Below, in pieces: positions 56,895-64,000 of a DNA stretch of 64,000 bases. The DNA comes from Arthrobacter sp. zg-Y1171 (GTDB lineage Bacteria; Actinomycetota; Actinomycetes; Actinomycetales; Micrococcaceae). Below the pieces are notes generated by a model. It was not told the DNA's origin, made no database searches, and saw nothing but the letters and a program-made list of their open reading frames with translations. The position numbers were made by a program, and so were the translations under genes. Position 1 is the first letter of the stretch. Each line of letters starts with the position of its first letter. The DNA is taken from contig NZ_CP104264.1 in NCBI RefSeq assembly GCF_025244845.1, positions 806,001-870,000 on the forward strand, given 5' to 3'.

Positions 56895-56968
56895 GCCCCA
56901 GTAGCCCAATTGGCAGAGGCAACGGACTTAAAATCCGCGTGTTGTCGGTTCGAGTCCGACCTGGGGTA
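56895..56968 (+). tRNA. tRNA with UAA anticodon (predicted Leu, short variable loop)
   Basis: A 74-base cloverleaf: acceptor GCCCCAG pairing with CTGGGGT (first pair G-U), D-arm GCCCAATTGGCAGAGGC, anticodon loop CTTAAAA (anticodon TAA, decoding UUA), and T-arm GTCGG-TTCGAGT-CCGAC. The anticodon stem has an A-C mismatch at its base (27-43). The variable region is only five bases, whereas bacterial leucine tRNAs normally have a long variable arm. CCA is not encoded. The anticodon predicts leucine; the class I shape is unexpected. Confidence 0.8.
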
Positions 56969-56978
56969 CCCCGACCGA

Positions 56979-57536
56979 CTAGCCGCGCGAGCGGTTGCGG
57001 TGGCGCAGCAGCAGTCCGCCGGCGAGCAGTCCGAGGATGACGACGGCCGCGATCGCCGGGAGCGCCAGATCCGAGGCGGTCCGTTCCTCCCCAACCTCGT
57101 CCGTGGCGGACGGCGAGGGGCTGGCGGTCCGGCTGGGACTCGGCGACGGCGTGCCGGCGGAAGAGTTCCCTCGGGCTCCGCCTCCGGTTGTTCCACCCGT
57201 ACTGCCGGTGGTAGCCGGGGAGGGCGGCAGAGTGGACGGTGTGGCTTCCGGTGTGGGCTCCGCGGGCTGGGCTGGTGCCGCCGGAACCGGAACGGCGGGA
57301 ACCGCCTCGGAGTAGTTGCCGGTGGACGGATCGTAGTTGCTTTCGCCCGGGTTGTAGGACGGTGCCGGCACCGCGGGGCTGTAGGTGCTGACGACGCACG
57401 TCTCGACCCCGTCGACGACGGCGGAAAGGTAGCCCGGCGCGCACTCCAGGGCCTGTGCCGGAGCAGCTGGCCCCATCAGGAGCAGGGCAGCGATCGGAAA
57501 TGCGGAAGCGGCAGTGGACAGGCGTGGAACGTGCAT
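56979..57536 (-). CDS. secreted, C-terminally anchored Pro/Ser/Thr-rich protein
   Basis: 185 residues. Signal peptide (about residues 1-28, AALLLMGPAAPAQA) is followed by a small segment with two cysteines (ECAPGYLSAVVDGVETCVV) that can form a disulfide. About 100 residues of Pro/Ser/Thr/Gly-rich sequence follow, then a membrane helix (about 155-176) and the basic end RHRNRSRG. The tail resembles a sortase signal in layout but has no LPXTG. It is likely a wall-spanning surface protein. ATG 57536 is preferred (GGGGGA five bases upstream) over TTG 57548. Confidence 0.75.
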   Translation of the reverse strand: MHVPRLSTAASAFPIAALLLMGPAAPAQALECAPGYLSAVVDGVETCVVSTYSPAVPAPSYNPGESNYDPSTGNYSEAVPAVPVPAAPAQPAEPTPEATPSTLPPSPATTGSTGGTTGGGARGNSSAGTPSPSPSRTASPSPSATDEVGEERTASDLALPAIAAVVILGLLAGGLLLRHRNRSRG

Positions 57537-57615
57537 TGTTTCCCCCAAGATAACGGTTCTACGGCCATCGTATAGGTCGAACAGGCACTTCCCGGCAAGG
57601 GCGCCAATGTTGGAA

Positions 57616-57657
57616 TGTGACGAGCGTTACAAGGCTGTAACCGGAGCCTCTTATATT
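57616..57657 (+). promoter_or_regulatory. CRP/GlxR-like site and promoter of the amino-acid/amide binding protein
   Basis: TGTGA-CGAGCG-TTACA (57616-57631) matches the CRP consensus at nine of ten half-site bases. It overlaps a -35-like TTACAA (57627-57632); TATATT (57652-57657) is a good -10 box at 19-base spacing. A second inverted repeat GTTAC-N6-GTAAC occupies 57626-57641. The start would be near 57664, giving a leader of about 85 bases. Confidence 0.5.
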
Positions 57658-57747
57658 CGTCACAATGTTCCATTAGCTTTTCTTCTAATCAGGAACACCT
57701 GGTAATTGCGTCAAAGGCACCCGCCTTTCGATCGGGGAGAAACTTTT

Positions 57748-59139
57748 ATGACTGCACTACGCACTGCCAGCGGTCTTGGCCAGGGCACGGGATACGCCCG
57801 CACCGCCAAGATCGCCGCCCTTGGACTGGGGCTTGCACTGTTCGCCAGCGGCTGCAGCAGCAGCAGCGGGGAATCGTCCGCTGAAGAAACATCCGCAGAG
57901 ACCGAAACCGCCGCTGCCTCAGTCCTGTCCTGCCCGGAAAGCCAGGGGGGAACGGGGGAGGACCCGGGCGCCAAGGGCGATCCCGCAGCAGTGCCCGCCT
58001 CCACCGGCACCACGGACGTACCGCTTAAGATCGGCACGCTGCTGCCCACCACCGGTTCGCTGGCCTACCTCGGCCCGCCGGAAATCGCCGGCACCAACCT
58101 GGCAGTCGAGGAAATCAATGCGGCCGGCGGCGTCCTCGGCAAGGACATCGAAATTGTCCACCGCGATTCCGGCGACACCACCACGGATATCGCCACCCAG
58201 TCGGTAAACGACCTGCTCAGCCAGGGCGTCAGCGCCATTGTCGGTGCAGCGTCCTCGGGCGTCTCCAAAACGGTGATCGGCAACATCACCGGCGCCGGCG
58301 TTATCCAGTTCTCCCCGGCCAACACCTCACCGGACTTCACCACGTGGGATGACAACGGACTGTACTGGCGGACCGCTCCCTCGGATCTCCTGCAGGGACG
58401 CATCCTGGGCAATTACATCATGTCCTGCGGCGCCCAGACCGTGGGCATGATCGTGCTTAACGACGCTTACGGCACGGGGCTGCAGAGCAATGTGAAGACC
58501 TCGGTTGAATCCGCCGGCGGCCAGGTGGTGGCCGAGGAGATGTTCAATGAGGGCGACTCCCAGTTCAGCAGCCAGGTGGACTCCGTTGTGGCAGCAAAGC
58601 CCGACGCCATCGTGGTGATCAGCTTCGACCAGGCCAAGAGCATCGTGCCGCTGCTGACGGCCAAGGGTGTCGACTCCAGCCAGTTGTTCTTTGTGGACGG
58701 CAATACGTCGGACTACAGCAAGGACCTGGACGCCGGAACCCTTGAAGGGGCGCAGGGAACCATTCCCGGAACCTTCGCATCGGAAAACTTCAAGGAGTCC
58801 CTGCTTGCAGTCGATCCGGCCCTGAAGGACTGGTCCTACGCGGGTGAAAGCTATGACGCCGTCACCCTCTTGGCGCTGGCCGCCGAGGCCGCGGGCAGCA
58901 CCGATGGCAAGGCCATAGCCGCCCAGCTGGAGAGCGTGTCCGGCGAGGGCGAGAAATGCTACGACTTTGCCGGCTGCGTGACCATCCTGCGCGGCGGCGG
59001 AGACATCGATTATGACGGCTACTCCGGACCGATCACGTTCGATGAGAACGGAGACCCGACGGAAGCCTTCATCGGTATCTACCAGTACGACGCTGACAAC
59101 GTGCCGCAGCCGAGCCGCTCCGAAGCGGGCAAACTGTAA
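57748..59139 (+). CDS. LivJ/LivK-type substrate-binding lipoprotein
   Basis: 463 residues. The lipobox FASGC makes Cys36 the lipidated residue, followed by a Ser/Glu-rich linker and a type I periplasmic fold starting near LKIGTLLPTTGSLAYLGPPE. VGAASSGVSKTVIGN and GMIVLNDAYGTGLQ are the conserved domain motifs. It binds branched-chain amino acids, amides, urea or a related polar ligand. It lies convergent with the livF-livG-livM-livH operon, with which it must work. The start ATG 57748 has GGGGAGA upstream; an in-frame start at 57706 is rejected. Confidence 0.9.
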   Translation: MTALRTASGLGQGTGYARTAKIAALGLGLALFASGCSSSSGESSAEETSAETETAAASVLSCPESQGGTGEDPGAKGDPAAVPASTGTTDVPLKIGTLLPTTGSLAYLGPPEIAGTNLAVEEINAAGGVLGKDIEIVHRDSGDTTTDIATQSVNDLLSQGVSAIVGAASSGVSKTVIGNITGAGVIQFSPANTSPDFTTWDDNGLYWRTAPSDLLQGRILGNYIMSCGAQTVGMIVLNDAYGTGLQSNVKTSVESAGGQVVAEEMFNEGDSQFSSQVDSVVAAKPDAIVVISFDQAKSIVPLLTAKGVDSSQLFFVDGNTSDYSKDLDAGTLEGAQGTIPGTFASENFKESLLAVDPALKDWSYAGESYDAVTLLALAAEAAGSTDGKAIAAQLESVSGEGEKCYDFAGCVTILRGGGDIDYDGYSGPITFDENGDPTEAFIGIYQYDADNVPQPSRSEAGKL

Positions 59140-59151
59140 CTGAAGCAGAAC

Positions 59152-59199
59152 AGCAAGGAAGAAGCCCCCGCCGGTTCCGGCGGGGGCTTCTTCCTTGCT
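59152..59199. terminator. bidirectional terminator with a 23-bp perfect stem
   Basis: A perfect 23-bp inverted repeat (59152-59174 and 59177-59199) with a 2-base centre lies between the convergent binding-protein gene and livF. It can end transcripts from both directions. Confidence 0.85.
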
Positions 59200-59246
59200 T
59201 CTGACTGTCCTTGGCGGCGCCTCGCCGAGCGTTGCCCGGCCCGGGG

Positions 59247-59993
59247 CTAGGCCGTGTCTGCCAGGGTGCCCAGATAGAGCTGGATGACCTTCGGATCCTT
59301 CATGAGTTCGCGCCCGGTACCGGTGTAGGCGTCCCGGCCCTGGTCCAGCACGTACGCCCGGTCACAGATCTGCAGGCAGCGGCGGGCGTTCTGTTCCACC
59401 ATGATCACGGAGACCCCTGCCCGGTTGATCTCATGCACCCGCAGGAACGCCTCGTCCTGTTTGACGGGGGAGAGCCCGGCGGAGGGTTCGTCCAGCAGCA
59501 GCACTGCGGGATCCATCATCAGGGCACGGCCCATGGCGACCATCTGGCGTTCACCGCCGGACAGGGAACCCGCCCGCTGGGCCCGGCGCTTGGCCAGTTC
59601 GGGGAACACTCCGGCCACGAAATCGAAGCGTTCCCGAAAGGTCCTGGGCGCCTGGTAGACACCCATCTGCAGGTTCTCCTCGATGGTCAGGGAGGGGAAG
59701 ACGTTGTTGTTCTGCGGGACGAACCCCACACCCCGGCTGACGAGCTTGTTGGCCTTGAGCCCGGTGAGGTCCTGGCCGCGGACCACCACGGTCCCGGAAT
59801 GCACCTTGACCAGGCCGAACATCGCCTTGAGCAGGGTGGACTTGCCGGCGCCGTTGGGTCCGATGATCCCGATCAGCTCTCCCCGGCGGGCTTCGATGCT
59901 GCAGCCGTTGAGGATATTCACCCCGGGGATGTACCCCGCCACGAGGTCGGTCACCTTGACAACCGAGTCGCCGTCAAATGCCTCCGCGCTCAT
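59247..59993 (-). CDS. livF: branched-chain amino acid/amide ABC transporter ATPase, LivF type
   Basis: 248 residues. Walker A GPNGAGKST, Q-loop PQNNNVFP, signature LSGGERQMV and Walker B AVLLLDEPSAGLSP are complete. LivF-type ATPases pair with LivG on the LivHM permease. The start overlaps the livG stop by four bases. It is the last gene of the livH-livM-livG-livF operon on the minus strand. Confidence 0.92.
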   Translation of the reverse strand: MSAEAFDGDSVVKVTDLVAGYIPGVNILNGCSIEARRGELIGIIGPNGAGKSTLLKAMFGLVKVHSGTVVVRGQDLTGLKANKLVSRGVGFVPQNNNVFPSLTIEENLQMGVYQAPRTFRERFDFVAGVFPELAKRRAQRAGSLSGGERQMVAMGRALMMDPAVLLLDEPSAGLSPVKQDEAFLRVHEINRAGVSVIMVEQNARRCLQICDRAYVLDQGRDAYTGTGRELMKDPKVIQLYLGTLADTA

Positions 59994-60997
59994 GCCTGGT
60001 CCTTCCGTTCGTCGTGGTGCCGGGCCGATGCCCCGGCAGGTTGGATGGCGGGTTCGGTTCCCACCGATGACTCGGCGTCGTGCTCCAGCTCCGCCTCCAG
60101 TTTTTCGAAACCCTCCGAATCGGCGAGGTCCACGTCATGATGGGCGCCCAGGTATGCGTCGATCACGGCTTGGTCCTTCATGACCTCGGAAGGCGGCCCC
60201 TCGGCCACCACCTTGCCTTCGGCCATGACCACCACCCAGTCGGCAATATGGCGGACCATGTGCATGTCGTGCTCAACGAACAGGACGGTCATGCCCTCGG
60301 CCTTTAGGTTCTTGATGTGATCCAGCAGGGACTGGGTCAGCGCCGGGTTCACGCCCGCCATGGGCTCATCCAGCATGACCAGTTTGGGGCGGACCATCAG
60401 GGCGCGGGCCATCTCCAGCAGCTTGCGCTGGCCGCCGGAGAGGGACGCTGCATAGTCGCCCCGCTTGGTGTCCAGCTTGAACTTGGCCAGCAGGACGTCG
60501 GCCTGTTCGGTAATCTCCTTTTCCCGCTGGCGCCACAGCGGAGGCAGGAGCGCCCGCCTGAGGGATTCCCCCGGCTGTGCGGTGGCACCCAGGCGCATGT
60601 TCTCCAAGACGGTCAGTTTGCCCATGACCTTGGTCAGCTGGAAGGTGCGGACCATGCCAAGGCGTGCCACCTTGTAGGCGGAGACCCCGGCCAGGTCTTT
60701 GCCCTCGAACTGCCACGTGCCTGACTGGGGCGTGTCGAAGCCGGTCAGCAGGTTGAACAGAGTCGTTTTCCCGGCACCGTTGGGACCGATCAGTGCGGTG
60801 ATTTTATGCCGCGGAATCTCCACATGCTCCACATCCACGGCGTTGATTCCGCCGTAGGTCCGGGTGACGTTTTCCGCGACCAGGATCGGATCCCGCTTGG
60901 CGCAGCCCGGGCCGATCTCACCTTGCGCGATGGGACGGGTGTCGTCCATGTATTCGTTGTCTGCGGCCGCCCGAGGCTCGTCTGCTTGGTGGCTCAT
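59990..60997 (-). CDS. livG: branched-chain amino acid/amide ABC transporter ATPase, LivG type
   Basis: 335 residues. Core ATPase motifs are Walker A GPNGAGKTTLF, signature LSGGQRKLLEMARAL and Walker B LVMLDEPMAGVNP. The N-terminal 37 residues are a polar, low-complexity extension and the last 55 residues are an acidic/Glu-rich tail, making this protein about 80 residues longer than most LivG. Both ends probably lie in the cytoplasm and have no assigned role. Start overlaps livM by four bases. Confidence 0.9.
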   Translation of the reverse strand: MSHQADEPRAAADNEYMDDTRPIAQGEIGPGCAKRDPILVAENVTRTYGGINAVDVEHVEIPRHKITALIGPNGAGKTTLFNLLTGFDTPQSGTWQFEGKDLAGVSAYKVARLGMVRTFQLTKVMGKLTVLENMRLGATAQPGESLRRALLPPLWRQREKEITEQADVLLAKFKLDTKRGDYAASLSGGQRKLLEMARALMVRPKLVMLDEPMAGVNPALTQSLLDHIKNLKAEGMTVLFVEHDMHMVRHIADWVVVMAEGKVVAEGPPSEVMKDQAVIDAYLGAHHDVDLADSEGFEKLEAELEHDAESSVGTEPAIQPAGASARHHDERKDQA

Positions 60998-61974
60998 GCG
61001 AACGACAGCTCCTTCTTGTTGCCCAGGATGCCCTGGGGCCGGAAGATCATCAGCAGCATCAGGGCTACGCCTACAAGGATGTAGCGGATCTGGCCTGCCT
61101 GGGTAGTGGTGATGAACGTGATGTACCCGGATTCAATGGCGCCGTAAAGCACACCTTGCGTGACGGAGAGGATGGCCCAGAAGATCATCGACCCCAGGAC
61201 CGGGCCCAGCACGGTGGACATTCCGCCCAGGAGCAGGGCCGTGTAGAGGTAGAACGTCAGCTCGGTCCCGTAGTTTGCCGGCTGCACGGCGTCCCGGGGG
61301 AGGGTGAAGATGATTCCGGCCAGCGAGCCCAGGAGGCCGCCGATGACCAGCGCCTGCATTTTGTAGGCGTACACGTTCTTGCCCAGGGCACGGACGGCAT
61401 TCTCGTCCTCCCTGATGCCCTTGAGTACGCGGCCCCAGGGACTGCGGATCAGCATCCACACCAGGAGGCAGGCGAGGGCCACCAGGAGCCAGGCCACCAG
61501 GCGGATCCAGAGGTCCCGCTCATTCATGGAGACGGGGCCGAGACTGTAGGAGCCGGCCGGAATCGGGTTGAGGGCGTAGAAGCTGCCGGTAAACGCGGCG
61601 AGGCCGTTGGCGGATCCGGTCACCGGTGTCATGGAGTTGGTGGTGACGACGTACCGGATGATCTCGGCGGCGGCAATGGTAACGATGGCAAGGTAGTCCG
61701 CACGGAGGCGAAGCGTGGGTATGCCCAGGATGACGGCAAACACCGCGGATGCCAGCAGCGCGATCAGCAGCGCCAGCGGCAGGGGGGCATTAAAGGACAG
61801 GATAGGGATGGCGAAACCGTACGCACCGACGGCCATGAAGCCGGCCTGGCCGAAGTTCAGCAGGCCGGTGTAGCCGAAGTGCACGGCCAGCCCGAGGGCG
61901 GCCAGTGCATACGCGGCCGTGGTGGGGCTGATGATTTCGGTGAAGGCACCGAGAAGAATATTGGCGAAATCCAT
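60994..61974 (-). CDS. livM: branched-chain amino acid/amide ABC transporter permease, LivM type
   Basis: 326 residues with about eight to ten membrane helices. GYTGLLNFGQAGFMAVGAYGFA is the classic LivM opening, and GLLGSLAGIIFTLPRDAVQP with LLLGGMSTVLGPVLGSM close the fold. The arginine-rich loop SPWGRVLKGIREDENAVRALG couples to the ATPases. It lies 14 bp after livH on the minus strand and overlaps livG. Confidence 0.92.
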   Translation of the reverse strand: MDFANILLGAFTEIISPTTAAYALAALGLAVHFGYTGLLNFGQAGFMAVGAYGFAIPILSFNAPLPLALLIALLASAVFAVILGIPTLRLRADYLAIVTIAAAEIIRYVVTTNSMTPVTGSANGLAAFTGSFYALNPIPAGSYSLGPVSMNERDLWIRLVAWLLVALACLLVWMLIRSPWGRVLKGIREDENAVRALGKNVYAYKMQALVIGGLLGSLAGIIFTLPRDAVQPANYGTELTFYLYTALLLGGMSTVLGPVLGSMIFWAILSVTQGVLYGAIESGYITFITTTQAGQIRYILVGVALMLLMIFRPQGILGNKKELSFA

Positions 61975-61988
61975 CTGTAACTAAGCCC

Positions 61989-63320
61989 CTAACCTATGCG
62001 CTCGCGGCGGCCGAGGAGTCCCTGCGGCCGGACCAGCAGGACAAGAATCATGATGACCAGGGCGCCGACGTATTTCAGGTCCGCCTCCAGCCAGAGGGTG
62101 GAAATCTCGACGAAGAGACCCACAAGGACGGAACCGACCAGCGCCCCGAATACCGTGCCGAGGCCGCCGAGGGTCACTCCGGCGAAGATCAGCAGCAGGA
62201 TCTGCTGGCCCATGTTGAAGGAAACGCCCGGACGGTAGTACGCCCAGAGGATGCCGCCCATGGCGGCAAGGGCTCCGCCGATGACCCAGACGAGCCGGAT
62301 GACCCGGTCCACGTCAATGCCCGACGCCGCGGCCAGGGCGGGGTTGTCCGCCACTGCCCGGGTGGCCTTGCCGATCCGGGTGCGCAGCAGCAGGAGCGCG
62401 ACCACCAGGATGACGGCCAGGCTGACGATCAGGGACACCAGGGTATTCCGGGGGATGGAGACGGGGCCGAGTTCCAATATCGGGCTCTGGGAGCCCGGCA
62501 GCTGCTGGGTGCCGCCGCCAAAGAAGAACAGCACGGTGTAGCGGACCGCCACGGCCAGGCCGATGCTGACGATCATCATGGGCACCAAACCGGTGCCGCG
62601 GCGGCGCAGCGGTTTCCAGATCCCGGCGTCCTGCACGTAGCCAAAGGCCGCACCGCCCACTACCGCCAGTGGAAGAGCGGCCCAGAGCGGCATGCCCAGA
62701 GAGGCGAAGGCGAAGGCCAGGACGGCGCCCAGGGTCACCATCTCGCCATGGGCGAAGTTGGTCAGGCCGGTGGTGCCGAAGATCAGCGAGAGGCCGACGG
62801 CGCTCAGCGCCAGCAGGAGCCCGAAGCTCAGGCCCGCCACGGCACGCTCGAGAAGCAGGGATCCGAAGCTTTCCTCCTGCAGCACAATGCCTTCACCCAG
62901 CAGGAACAGCGTGGTGATGTTGGTGGTGTTGGCGAAGGTCACGGTGCGCGGGTTCTGCTGGCCTTCCGCCAGGGCGACGCCCTCCGGAAGCGTTGATTCG
63001 TCCAGCTCCACTTCATACGCGCCCTGCTGCGGGACGCCGATGGACCAGGAGCCGTTTGCCCCGGTGACGGCTTCGCCCTCGTATCCGTTGCCGTTCGCGG
63101 TGATTTTCACCCCCTCGAGCGGAGTGCCCGCATTCTTGATGACGCCGCTGATCCGGTCGCGGTAGTCCGCCCCGGAGGCAGGACTGGTGGCTGATGGCGA
63201 GGCATCAGACGTTGCAGTTGTTGCAGACGCGGCTGGAGCCGCGAGCAGCAGGGCAGCAAACATTGCCGCCACGGCCGCCAGCATCCCCAGATAACGGGTC
63301 AGCGCCGATGTTCTTACCAA
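61989..63320 (-). CDS. livH: LivH-type permease fused to a signal peptide and extracytoplasmic domain
   Basis: 443 residues. Residues 1-33 form a signal peptide (LAAVAAMFAALLLAAPAASA), 34-53 a Ser/Thr/Ala linker, and 55-140 a beta-rich domain resembling the carboxypeptidase regulatory-like/FN3 family (ISGVIKNAGTPLEGVKITA, GSWSIGVPQQGAYEVELD). Residues 158-443 are an ordinary LivH permease (GLSLIFGTTGLTNFAHGEMV). E. coli LivH lacks the first 150 residues. TTG 63320 is the likely start, nine bases from GGAGG; GTG 63386 would add 22 unlikely residues and overlap the CRP-like site. The outer domain may interact with the binding protein. Confidence 0.88.
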   Translation of the reverse strand: MVRTSALTRYLGMLAAVAAMFAALLLAAPAASATTATSDASPSATSPASGADYRDRISGVIKNAGTPLEGVKITANGNGYEGEAVTGANGSWSIGVPQQGAYEVELDESTLPEGVALAEGQQNPRTVTFANTTNITTLFLLGEGIVLQEESFGSLLLERAVAGLSFGLLLALSAVGLSLIFGTTGLTNFAHGEMVTLGAVLAFAFASLGMPLWAALPLAVVGGAAFGYVQDAGIWKPLRRRGTGLVPMMIVSIGLAVAVRYTVLFFFGGGTQQLPGSQSPILELGPVSIPRNTLVSLIVSLAVILVVALLLLRTRIGKATRAVADNPALAAASGIDVDRVIRLVWVIGGALAAMGGILWAYYRPGVSFNMGQQILLLIFAGVTLGGLGTVFGALVGSVLVGLFVEISTLWLEADLKYVGALVIMILVLLVRPQGLLGRRERIG

Positions 63321-63629
63321 GTTTTGAAACCTCCACGCAGGGCTGCGGAACCGAGGGAACGGCGCGCAGGCGGGCAGATGTGACACAGGTCACCGATTGG
63401 AGAACATGCTACCCACAGAATGTTTCAGGCAATGACCTTTCTCCCGGCGTGCATGTCGCAATCGAGTAACGACTCCGTTGCGGCAACGCAAGCGAAGCCT
63501 TCCCCCGAGGGGACCCGCGGTACCAAACCGTTACCGCCAGGCAGCGGTTTCGCGGGAATCCGCCGCCCCCCGTGCTCGTTGTACTTGGTAGGCTGGGCTG
63601 AAACAGCCCCCAGATGGAGGACAGATTCA
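63321..63629. other. 309-bp divergent intergenic region between livH and the BI-1 gene
   Basis: Apart from the CRP-like site at 63379-63394 I see no gene. A weak promoter for livH on the minus strand may use TTGCCT (about 63428-63433) and TAGCAT (63407-63412) at short spacing. The remainder, 63435-63610, is GC-rich without clear hairpins and should contain the promoter for the BI-1 gene. Confidence 0.5.
63379..63394. promoter_or_regulatory. CRP/GlxR-like site upstream of livH
   Basis: TGTGA-CACAGG-TCACC matches the CRP consensus at nine of ten half-site bases and contains GTGAC-ACAG-GTCAC as a perfect palindrome. It lies about 60 bp upstream of the proposed livH TTG and 16 bp beyond any GTG 63386 start. 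The minus-strand promoter is probably near TTGCCT/TAGCAT boxes at 63405-63430, so a role as repressor or activator is undecided. Confidence 0.55.
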
Positions 63630-64000
63630 ATGGCACTTGGCGGAAATCCGGTATTCAACGGAAAAAACTTCCGTTCCCAGACCCGCGGCGGTACCGCAAC
63701 GGGCTCCCTGGCAACAGACAACAGCTACATGACCCCGCAGCAGCTGCAGGATCTTTACACGGCCCCTTCGGCGAAGCCGTCCGACATGGGCCGCATGACC
63801 TATGACGACGTGATCATGAAGACGGTGTTCTGCCTGGCGATGGTCCTGGTGGGTGCCGCCGTTCCGACCTTCCTGCTGCCGGGAATGGGCAGCGGACTGA
63901 TGATCCTGGGCGCCCTGGGCGGTTTCGTCCTGGGCCTGGTGAACTCCTTCAAGCGTGAGCCGGTTCCCGCACTGATCCTGGCCTACGCCTTCCTTGAAGG
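63630..64000 (+). CDS. Bax inhibitor-1/YccA family membrane protein (partial)
   Basis: The first 123 residues of a gene cut by the window end. A polar N-terminal 55 residues with MTYDDVIMKT precede two or more membrane helices (VFCLAMVLVGAAVPTFLL, MILGALGGFVLGLVNSF), typical of the actinobacterial BI-1/YccA family; the EPVPALILAYAFLEG segment is the family hallmark. The role is unknown, possibly ion leak or membrane-stress control. GGAGG (63616-63620) is nine bases before ATG 63630. Confidence 0.88.
   Translation, partial: MALGGNPVFNGKNFRSQTRGGTATGSLATDNSYMTPQQLQDLYTAPSAKPSDMGRMTYDDVIMKTVFCLAMVLVGAAVPTFLLPGMGSGLMILGALGGFVLGLVNSFKREPVPALILAYAFLE

Noticed and set aside
54198..56909. A 903-residue open frame antisense to the S8 protease and ndh genes
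   Set aside because: It is a by-product of strong third-position GC bias on the opposite strand. The plus-strand proteins have intact catalytic motifs, ribosome sites or coupled starts.
56979..57040. Sortase LPXTG anchor at the end of the Pro/Ser-rich protein
   Set aside because: The tail has a membrane helix and basic end but no LPXTG-like pentapeptide before it.

Overview
The window is a high-GC bacterial chromosome segment with tightly packed genes, many GTG/TTG starts and 1-8 bp overlaps. Gene content points to an actinobacterium of the Micrococcaceae, most likely Arthrobacter or a close relative. Supporting signs are a DUF6350 membrane protein next to purN and purH, a eukaryotic-type NADP isocitrate dehydrogenase, an ROK-controlled mmsAB-chvE sugar transporter, a ZTP riboswitch ahead of glyA-folD, and heat-shock operators of both the HspR (HAIR) and HrcA (CIRCE) type. 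The genus is an inference from gene order and protein style. I see no prophage, insertion sequence, integrase or CRISPR array; the region looks like core chromosome.

Layout. 1-8.2 kb: DUF6350 protein, purN, an MFS transporter, purH, icd and a bile-acid/sodium-symporter-family carrier. 8.2-13.4 kb: a small heat-shock protein with a Gly/Ser-rich tail under CIRCE and HAIR, a GCS2-like glutamate-cysteine ligase, and a compact cell-envelope/stress-type cluster (Ala-rich protein, holin-like protein, DUF3618 protein, 64-residue protein). 13.4-20.1 kb: Gfo/Idh/MocA oxidoreductase, chvE-mmsB-mmsA monosaccharide ABC transporter and ROK regulator. 20.1-25.9 kb: gamma carbonic anhydrase-like protein, purU, an acetyltransferase, a flavoprotein, then the ZTP riboswitch with glyA and folD, so one-carbon and purine functions recur (purN, purH, purU, glyA, folD). 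25.9-33.1 kb: an ABC exporter, a macrodomain protein, xthA, trpS, a 2H-phosphoesterase-like protein and an alpha/beta hydrolase. 33.2-36.7 kb: sdhCDAB with a recognisable promoter.

36.9-49.1 kb: manC, an M20 amidohydrolase, then a nucleoside uptake and salvage module (BMP lipoprotein, ATPase, two permeases, cdd, deoA), dedA, add and mazG. 49.9-56.8 kb: eno, an FtsB/DivIC-like septum protein with a histone-H1-like basic tail, DUF501, ppx, a mycosin-like S8 protease and type II NADH dehydrogenase, followed by a short tRNA with a UAA anticodon. 57-63.6 kb: a secreted/anchored protein and a five-gene LivJHMGF-type ABC transporter whose LivH carries an extra signal peptide and an extracytoplasmic domain. 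The window ends inside a Bax-inhibitor-1/YccA gene.

The observations most worth a second look are four CRP/GlxR-like sites ahead of sdhC, ndh, the amino-acid/amide binding protein and livH; the CIRCE plus HAIR pair; the class-I tRNA with a UAA anticodon; and the LivH domain fusion. I did not find a clearly new multi-gene system.
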